Shown here: positions 1-5,024 of the stretch, one piece after another
Layout of the letters: each line of letters begins with the position of its first letter
How positions within the stretch are numbered: the stretch's first letter is position 1
Source of the DNA: CAYYVJ01 sp964475115
Lineage (GTDB): Bacteria; Bacillota; Clostridia; Lachnospirales; Lachnospiraceae
Direction: 5' to 3'
Length of the DNA: 6,553 bases
Assembly (NCBI GenBank): GCA_964475115.1
Contig: CAYYVJ010000100.1
Location: 1-6,553, forward strand
Translations under genes and position numbers: made by a program
Notes under the pieces: model-generated
What the model was told of the DNA's origin: nothing
The model's input: only the letters and a program-made list of their open reading frames with translations
The model's database searches: none

Positions 1-305
1 TACACATATTATTGGACATAAAAAAAGAGGATATACTCCTCTTTTCAAAAAATGATTCTATTTTTTATGCTAGAATTCTTGGATTTAAAACTTCTTCAGG
101 GGAATTGCTGTCGAAAATAAAAAACAATTCTACAATTCCACTCCTTAGCAAGTTAGCAGATGCAGATAATCTCCTTGACCCAATTGCTAAAAGGATGCTA
201 CAACAGGATCTATTTGCATCTGATCTTTTCCGTCATATTCAAGAAAGTAATTTCAAGGCATCTCTTCCAAATGAATTTAGAATGCCTATTATAAAAGTAA
301 ATTAG
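1..305 (+). CDS. tmcAL: tRNA(Met) cytidine acetate ligase, C-terminal part (5' truncated by window edge)
   Basis: This is the last hundred or so codons of a gene whose reading frame stays open to the left edge, so the start lies outside the window; the frame begins at base 3. The TTG at 12 has no ribosome binding site and falls inside the domain, so it is not a credible start. The visible part resembles the C-terminal region of the TmcAL (YlbM) nucleotidyltransferase family: a YARILGF segment, then a stretch reading IPLLSKLADA, an ASDLF helix and an NEFRMPII ending. The family uses acetate and ATP to form acetyl-AMP and makes N4-acetylcytidine at the wobble position of elongator tRNA(Met) in the cytosol. 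The catalytic N-terminal HIGH-type nucleotidyltransferase domain is not visible, so activity cannot be judged. The gene converges on the UPF0210 gene and their stop codons overlap. The family call comes from motif memory and is fairly but not fully secure. Confidence 0.72.
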   Translation, partial: HILLDIKKEDILLFSKNDSIFYARILGFKTSSGELLSKIKNNSTIPLLSKLADADNLLDPIAKRMLQQDLFASDLFRHIQESNFKASLPNEFRMPIIKVN

Positions 306-1666
306 TTTTTAAAGCTATGAATTGGGGCTGGAATTCTTCCGCCTCGATTTATAAAATCAGCACAAGACTTTTGATTCACAGGTATAATAGGGGCATATCC
401 AAGCAAACCACCAAACTCTACGGTTTCACCAATTTCTTTGCCTACTACAGGTATCAATCTAACAGCTGTTGTTTTTTGATTAATCATTCCTATTGCAGCT
501 TCATCTGCTATAATTCCTGAAAGAGTTGTCGCCGAAGTACTTCCTGGTATCGCAATCATATCAAGTCCTACAGAACATACACAAGTCATGGCTTCTAGTT
601 TTTCAATGGTTAAAGAACCACAAGCTACAGCATCAATCATTCCCCTATCTTCACTAACAGGAATAAATGCACCACTTAATCCACCTACATAAGAGGATGC
701 CATAACTCCACCTTTTTTTACTTGATCATTTAAAAGAGCAAGAGCCGCTGTAGTACCTGGAGCACCTACCATCTCAAGTCCAATTTCTTCTAATATTTCA
801 GCCACACTATCTCCCACCGCTGGTGTCGGAGCAAGAGATAAATCTATGATTCCAAAAGGAATATTCATTCTTCTAGAAGCTTCTTGAGCAACTAATTGAC
901 CAACTCTTGTAATCTTAAATGCAGTACGTTTTATGGTTTCGCACAGTATCTCGAAATTTTCACCTCTCACTTGTTCAAGCGCGTACTTTACAACTCCAGG
1001 GCCACTAACACCTACATTAATCACTGCATCTGGCTCTGTAACACCGTGAAAGGCACCTGCCATAAAGGGATTATCATCAGGAGCATTACAAAATACTACT
1101 AACTTCGCACATCCAAGAGAGTCTACTTCTTTTGTATTTTCTGCTGTTTCTTTTATAATTTCACCCATAAGCTTTACAGCATCCATATTCATTCCTGATC
1201 GAGTGGAAGCTAGATTAACGGAACTGCAAACTCTTTCTGTAACAGCTAATGCTTCAGGAATGGAACGGATTAATAATTCATCTGCATTTGTCATTCCCTT
1301 TTCTACAAGGGCAGAATAGCCGCCAATAAAGTTTATTCCAACTTCTTTGGCTGCTTTATCTAATGTCTGTGCAATGGATACAAAGTCCTCTGATTTCTTG
1401 CAAGCAGAACCTCCAATTAAGGCAATCGGAGTTACTGAAATACGCTTATTTACAATGGGGATTCCAAACTCTCTCTCTATCTCTCTACCAGTCGAAACTA
1501 GATTTTTCCCTAAAGAGGTAATCTTTTCATATATTTTACGATTTACTTCTTCTAAATTCGAATCAATACAATCTAAAAGGCTAATACCCAATGTAATAGT
1601 TCTAACATCTAGATTTTCTTTTTCTATCATCATATTTGTTTCATTTACTTCAAATATATTAATCAT
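302..1666 (-). CDS. UPF0210 (DUF711) PFL-like family protein
   Basis: A complete 454-residue protein, the usual length for the UPF0210/DUF711 family, whose structure resembles the barrel of pyruvate formate-lyase; no reaction is established. Family landmarks in order are an N-terminal DVRTITLGISLLDC stretch (20-33), KRISVTPI (74-81), a FIGGYSALV segment (113-121), a serine-rich SSVNLASTRSGMN block (148-160), FCNAPDDNPFM (192-202), a glycine-rich INVGVSGPGVV (216-226), LSLAPTPAVGDS (276-287), VGAPGTTAAL (300-309) and the C-terminal RGGRIPAPIHSFKN. There is no glycyl-radical RVxGY motif, so it should not be called a formate-lyase. The ATG start is preceded by AGAGGTG, which overlaps the stop codon of the ACT gene only 9 bases upstream. 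This spacing suggests translational coupling, and the two families are recurrent neighbours in Firmicutes. The stop codon overlaps that of the convergent tmcAL gene. Family identity is sure; function is unknown. Confidence 0.95.
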   Translation of the reverse strand: MINIFEVNETNMMIEKENLDVRTITLGISLLDCIDSNLEEVNRKIYEKITSLGKNLVSTGREIEREFGIPIVNKRISVTPIALIGGSACKKSEDFVSIAQTLDKAAKEVGINFIGGYSALVEKGMTNADELLIRSIPEALAVTERVCSSVNLASTRSGMNMDAVKLMGEIIKETAENTKEVDSLGCAKLVVFCNAPDDNPFMAGAFHGVTEPDAVINVGVSGPGVVKYALEQVRGENFEILCETIKRTAFKITRVGQLVAQEASRRMNIPFGIIDLSLAPTPAVGDSVAEILEEIGLEMVGAPGTTAALALLNDQVKKGGVMASSYVGGLSGAFIPVSEDRGMIDAVACGSLTIEKLEAMTCVCSVGLDMIAIPGSTSATTLSGIIADEAAIGMINQKTTAVRLIPVVGKEIGETVEFGGLLGYAPIIPVNQKSCADFINRGGRIPAPIHSFKN

Positions 1667-1670
1667 CAGA

Positions 1671-1677
1671 CACCTCT
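1671..1677 (-). promoter_or_regulatory. Ribosome binding site of the UPF0210 gene, overlapping the ACT stop codon
   Basis: On the minus strand the bases read AGAGGTG, with AGAGG ending 6 bases before the ATG. The first two bases of this site are the last two of the upstream TAG stop. A ribosome finishing the ACT protein would therefore sit on the start region of the next gene, which is the usual layout for translational coupling. Confidence 0.7.
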
Positions 1678-1948
1678 ATATTCTATGCATTTTATTGAAA
1701 ATATCTTCTCTTTGACACTTTACAATTACACCCATCTCTTGTCCCACTTGCTCTAAACCATTTGCCACTTCTTCAAAAGCTTGTATGGAATCTTCCATAT
1801 TCACAATCATCATCATATTAAAATAATCTTCTACTATTGTTTGTGAAATATCTAGAATATTAACCTTATTCTCTGCAAGATAAGTACATATCTTTGCTAT
1901 GATACCTACGGTATCTTTTCCTACTACTGTAATAATTGTTTTCTTCAT
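1676..1948 (-). CDS. ACT-domain protein, UPF0237 family
   Basis: A single-domain protein of 90 residues, the normal size of the UPF0237 family. The ACT fold is seen as a first strand KKTIITVVGKD (2-12), the VGIIAKICTYLAE helix (14-26), the second strand VNILDISQTI (29-38) and a third strand FNMMMIVNM (43-51). ACT domains generally bind small ligands such as amino acids and regulate a partner; related GcvR-type proteins are regulators, but no ligand is known for this family. The gene ends 9 bases before the UPF0210 gene, its regular partner, and lies 46 bases after the walJ-like gene. Two in-frame ATGs compete. I chose the inner one at 1948 because a GGAGG lies 5 bases upstream and the protein then begins like other family members. 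The outer ATG at 1960 adds MEDK and has a weaker AAGGTG site. Confidence 0.92.
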   Translation of the reverse strand: MKKTIITVVGKDTVGIIAKICTYLAENKVNILDISQTIVEDYFNMMMIVNMEDSIQAFEEVANGLEQVGQEMGVIVKCQREDIFNKMHRI

Positions 1949-1953
1949 CTTGT

Positions 1954-1958
1954 CCTCC
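1954..1958 (-). promoter_or_regulatory. Ribosome binding site deciding the ACT-protein start
   Basis: The minus strand reads GGAGG here, 5 bases before the ATG at 1948. The site overlaps the last base of an alternative upstream ATG at 1960, which itself has an AAGGTG at 1966-1971. The stronger GGAGG favours the inner start, but use of both starts cannot be excluded. Confidence 0.6.
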
Positions 1959-1994
1959 ATTTTAACACCTTAGTTTATGCGCTTCTAACGCTAT

Positions 1995-2792
1995 TTAAAT
2001 TGTAACTATGCAAGAAGGCCTATCTCTTTTTGCCACCTGCATAGAAAAATCATTCCCTCTATACTTTGTATCACTCATGGCAATTTCTAAACGTACCGTT
2101 TCGTATGCCAGTTCCTCATAGTTATTTTCTTTACTAAGATGCCCAAGGAAAATATGCTTTAAGCCATCGTGCAATATTTTAGTTAAAAGCTTTCCAGAGG
2201 ATTCGTTTGACAGATGTCCATAATCACTTAAGATTCTCCTTTTTAGAGGGTATGGATAACTCCCTGCCTGTAGCATGTTTACATCATGGTTTGCCTCTAA
2301 CAAAAGTGCATCTACTCCTGTTAAATTTTCTATTATGTAATCATTATAATTGCCCATATCTGTTGCAACTGCGACTGATCGACTTTCATGACTGATACGA
2401 TAAGCAACTGGATTAGCTGCATCGTGAGAAATAGAAAAAGGATGAATCGTCAATTCTTCAATCTGAAAGGTTTGATCTGCTTCAACAATTACAAAAAGTT
2501 CAGTTGGTAATTTGCCTAAAGATGATGTTTGCTCTATTTGATATAAGGTTTCTTTTGTTGCATAAATTGGAATTCCATATCTTCTAGCCATCACTCCAAG
2601 ACCACAAATGTGATCGGTATGTTCATGGGTGATTAAGATTCCGCTTAAGTCATTCCCTTTTAACTCATTTTCATTTAAACCAGCTTCTATCCTCTTACCA
2701 CTAATTCCACAATCTACTAGAATGTGTGTGTTATCGGATCCTACATAAATACAGTTTCCACTGCTTCCGCTGGCAATACTTAATAGTCTCAT
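1995..2792 (-). CDS. walJ: WalJ/YycJ-type metallo-beta-lactamase-fold hydrolase (putative DNA exonuclease)
   Basis: A 265-residue protein of the YycJ/WalJ branch of the metallo-beta-lactamase superfamily, full length. It starts with the family signature SIASGSSGNCIYVG (5-18), followed by DCG (27-29), the metal-binding THEHTDH (55-61), SHDA (122-125), ATDMG with the bridging aspartate (143-147), LEANHD (165-170), GHLSN (192-196) and LGHLSKENN (216-224). All expected metal ligands appear intact, so an active two-metal phosphoesterase is likely. Members have been linked to 5' exonuclease activity and, in Bacillus, to the WalRK locus; here no walRK is adjacent and the neighbour is recG. The start was set at the ATG at 2792, which has a GGAG 6 bases upstream and gives the standard N-terminus. 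The ATG at 2804 adds MEKT and has no ribosome binding site. The soluble protein has no signal peptide. The exact substrate is uncertain. Confidence 0.9.
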   Translation of the reverse strand: MRLLSIASGSSGNCIYVGSDNTHILVDCGISGKRIEAGLNENELKGNDLSGILITHEHTDHICGLGVMARRYGIPIYATKETLYQIEQTSSLGKLPTELFVIVEADQTFQIEELTIHPFSISHDAANPVAYRISHESRSVAVATDMGNYNDYIIENLTGVDALLLEANHDVNMLQAGSYPYPLKRRILSDYGHLSNESSGKLLTKILHDGLKHIFLGHLSKENNYEELAYETVRLEIAMSDTKYRGNDFSMQVAKRDRPSCIVTI

Positions 2793-2798
2793 AGTTTT

Positions 2799-2802
2799 CT
2801 CC
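2799..2802 (-). promoter_or_regulatory. Ribosome binding site deciding the walJ start
   Basis: GGAG on the minus strand lies 6 bases before the ATG at 2792 and shares its first base with the upstream in-frame ATG at 2804. Nothing resembling a ribosome binding site precedes the 2804 ATG, where the sequence is an AT-only run, so the inner start is preferred. Confidence 0.55.
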
Positions 2803-2863
2803 ATTTATAGTATGATATCTATAATCTTATATTTATGCACAGAAATTTATAAACTGCCTGTTA

Positions 2864-4921
2864 TTATAACTGTGTCGTCATCCATGTGTCAATACGTTCC
2901 AAATGTTTTTTTAATGGAAAATGTTCTTCTCTTTCTAATTCCCTGTCCATATGGAGTATTTCTTCTGCACATTCACTTGCAAGCTCAAGCAGCTTATGAT
3001 CCGTGTAAATATCTCCAATTTTAAATTCCATTAAGCCGCTTTGTCTAAATCCAAACAAGTCACCTGGCCCTCTTAACTTCAAGTCTTCGCTTGCAATAAA
3101 AAAACCATCATTAGAATGATTTAGGATTTCAAGTCGCTTTTTCGAGTCTTCTCCATCATTTCCACTGACCAAAATACAATATGATTGATCCTTTCCTCTA
3201 CCCACTCTCCCTCTAAGCTGATGAAGTCCTGCCAAACCAAAACGCTCCGCATTTTCTATCATCATCACTGTAGCATTCGGTACATTTACACCTACTTCAA
3301 CTACAGTCGTGGAGACTAGGACTTGAATCTCATTTGCTGCAAACGCTTCCATAATCTCTTCTTTTTCTTTTGCCTTCATCTTGCCGTGAAGATATCTTAC
3401 ATTTACAGAGCTCGGCAAATTCATTTTCAGTACATTGGTATAATCAAGGACATTTTCAGCCTCCATCATTTCACTTTCTTCAACCATTGGGCAAATTACA
3501 TATGCTTGTCTACCGTTTTCCACTTCAGCTTCAATAAATCGATAAGCCTTTGGACGATAACTTTTATTTACCACACAATTCTTGATCGGTAAACGGTTTG
3601 CTGGAAGTTCATCAATTACAGAAATATCCAAATCACCATATATAATAATAGCTAACGTTCTAGGAATTGGAGTTGCGCTCATTACAAGAACATGAACATC
3701 AGGCTTGATTCCTTTATCTGCTAAAGCTACTCTTTGACGAACTCCAAAGCGATGTTGTTCATCTGTAATTACCAGAGCCAAATTTGAATATACTACTTTT
3801 TCTTGAATCAAAGCATGGGTTCCAATTATAATATCCACTTCATGATTAGCTATCTTTTCATAAGCAACTCTTTTTTCTTTTGCAGTCATAGAACCAGTAA
3901 GTAAAATGGCTTTCTTATCAATCCCTTGTTCCTCAAATAAAGACATTAACGAATCATAATGCTGCTTTGCAAGAACTCCTGTTGGAACCATTAGAGCTCC
4001 TTGGTATCCATTTTCTACAACTAATAAGAGGGCTAAAAAAGCAAGAATCGTCTTACCAGAACCAACATCCCCTTGTATTAGTCGATTCATTGTTTTATCC
4101 GCAGATAAATCCGACTTAATTTCTTGCCAAACTTTTGTTTGTGCATTTGTTAAATTGTAAGGCAAAGCTTTTACTATACTCTCGGATAAATTACAAGATT
4201 TTATAGTAAAATGATTTTGTGAAGCAATATTATTTTCTTTCAATTTTCTAAGAGCTAATATAAATACAAAAAACTCTTCAAAAACAAGGCGTTTTCTGGC
4301 TCTAGTAAATTCATCTTTGTTTTTCGGAAAATGAATGCACTTTAGAGCTAAATTATACTCTATTAAATCAAGCTTTTCTTTCATATACTCTGGCAAACAG
4401 TCCTCATAGACCGTACCATCTTCTAACAATTGCTTTACGATTTTCACCACTGTTTTATTTGACAAACCAGCTGTTAACCCATAAATAGGTTGCATTATAT
4501 TAACAACTTCTTGGTAATCACCTAAGGTGAAAATCTCTGCTTGCTCCATAGTGATTCTTCCGTTTTTATTTACAATTCTGCCTCTAAAAACATATTGAGA
4601 ACCAGGTTTAATAATCTTCTGCAAAAAAGGCATATTAAACCAAGTAAGGTTTAGAATATGATTCTCATTTTTTATCGCTCCGCTAACAATCTCTAAATTC
4701 CTAACTCTCGTAACACTTAAACTTTTTAGAACCATACCTGTTACTGCTGAAATAGTATCCGTCTGTAATTCATCTATTGAAACAGGGTTCATATAAACAT
4801 CATAAGTTCTAGGATAATTACGTAATAAGTCCTCTATTGTAAAAATATCTAGCTTCCAAAAAAGCTTCTCCGTTTTCTCCCCAACACCTTTTAGGGTTCT
4901 TATGGATTTTTTTTCCACCAT
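2864..4921 (-). CDS. recG: ATP-dependent DNA helicase RecG
   Basis: A complete 685-residue RecG, the normal length. RecG is a cytosolic double-stranded-DNA translocase that regresses stalled replication forks and processes Holliday junctions and R- or D-loops. The N-terminal LKGVGEKTEKLF (10-21) and the OB-fold wedge domain with LTWFNMPFL (92-100) come first. They are followed by the superfamily 2 motor: Walker A GDVGSGKT (284-291), DEQHRFG (387-393), MSATPIPRTLA (414-424), LHGKM (511-515), VSTTVVEVG (536-544) and QLRGRVGRG (568-576). The C-terminal DLKLRGPGD and RQSG elements (613-629) belong to the translocation region. Two conserved positions differ from the sequence I expect: glycine 315 in the MVPTGVLA motif, where glutamate is usual, and glycine 565 before LHQLRG, where glutamine is usual. 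The ATG has AAGGAGGG close upstream; a GTG as codon 2 has slightly better spacing. A hairpin terminator separates it from fakA, and walJ follows after a short gap. Confidence 0.98.
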   Translation of the reverse strand: MVEKKSIRTLKGVGEKTEKLFWKLDIFTIEDLLRNYPRTYDVYMNPVSIDELQTDTISAVTGMVLKSLSVTRVRNLEIVSGAIKNENHILNLTWFNMPFLQKIIKPGSQYVFRGRIVNKNGRITMEQAEIFTLGDYQEVVNIMQPIYGLTAGLSNKTVVKIVKQLLEDGTVYEDCLPEYMKEKLDLIEYNLALKCIHFPKNKDEFTRARKRLVFEEFFVFILALRKLKENNIASQNHFTIKSCNLSESIVKALPYNLTNAQTKVWQEIKSDLSADKTMNRLIQGDVGSGKTILAFLALLLVVENGYQGALMVPTGVLAKQHYDSLMSLFEEQGIDKKAILLTGSMTAKEKRVAYEKIANHEVDIIIGTHALIQEKVVYSNLALVITDEQHRFGVRQRVALADKGIKPDVHVLVMSATPIPRTLAIIIYGDLDISVIDELPANRLPIKNCVVNKSYRPKAYRFIEAEVENGRQAYVICPMVEESEMMEAENVLDYTNVLKMNLPSSVNVRYLHGKMKAKEKEEIMEAFAANEIQVLVSTTVVEVGVNVPNATVMMIENAERFGLAGLHQLRGRVGRGKDQSYCILVSGNDGEDSKKRLEILNHSNDGFFIASEDLKLRGPGDLFGFRQSGLMEFKIGDIYTDHKLLELASECAEEILHMDRELEREEHFPLKKHLERIDTWMTTQL

Positions 4922-4924
4922 ATT

Positions 4925-4932
4925 CCCTCCTT
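4925..4932 (-). promoter_or_regulatory. Strong ribosome binding site of recG
   Basis: The minus strand reads AAGGAGGG, almost a full anti-16S complement. It ends 3 bases before the ATG at 4921 and 6 bases before the GTG at 4918. ATG is kept as the start on codon preference, but the short spacing leaves the second codon as a possible start. Confidence 0.65.
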
Positions 4933-4958
4933 CACTGCAAAGAACTTCCTATTTAATG

Positions 4959-5001
4959 AAAAGAGTTCGTAAACTGATAACTGATTATCCTTTACGAACT
5001 C
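4959..5001 (-). terminator. Rho-independent terminator downstream of fakA
   Basis: A perfect 11-base inverted repeat (GAGTTCGTAAA at 4963-4973 and TTTACGAACTC at 4991-5001) encloses a second 5-base stem (GATAA/TTATC) with a four-base loop. On the minus strand the stem is followed at once by TTTT, then CATTAAAT. On the plus strand no T run follows, which gives the direction. It begins 23 bases past the fakA stop codon. The stem is moderately AT-rich and the T tract short, so termination may be incomplete. About 40 bases remain before the recG start. Confidence 0.7.
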
Positions 5002-5024
5002 CTGTTTAATTATATTGTATTCCT

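Noticed and set aside
12..305. A complete 97-residue gene starting at TTG 12
   Set aside because: The frame continues to the window edge, there is no ribosome binding site before the TTG, and the sequence matches the interior of the TmcAL C-terminal region.
417..433. GGLLGYAP segment near the end of the UPF0210 protein as a glycyl-radical site
   Set aside because: It does not match RVxG[FWY], no activating enzyme is encoded nearby, and the segment is a normal part of the UPF0210 family.
1347..1715. 122-codon open frame on the plus strand antisense to the UPF0210 and ACT genes
   Set aside because: It lies opposite a highly conserved coding region, has no ribosome binding site and resembles no family I know; it is a shadow of the minus-strand genes.
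1949..1994. Possible hairpin (GCG/CGC) between walJ and the ACT gene
   Set aside because: Only three base pairs with no T tract; not a terminator.
2793..2863. Possible promoter or terminator in the recG-walJ gap
   Set aside because: The gap is very AT-rich with only a weak TATAG/CTATA inverted repeat. There is no -35-like box at proper spacing and no stem followed by a T run, so nothing can be supported.
2812..3024. 70-codon open frame on the plus strand beginning in the walJ-recG gap
   Set aside because: Most of it is antisense to the recG 3' end, there is no ribosome binding site, and its hydrophobic look comes from the complement of charged, AT-rich codons.
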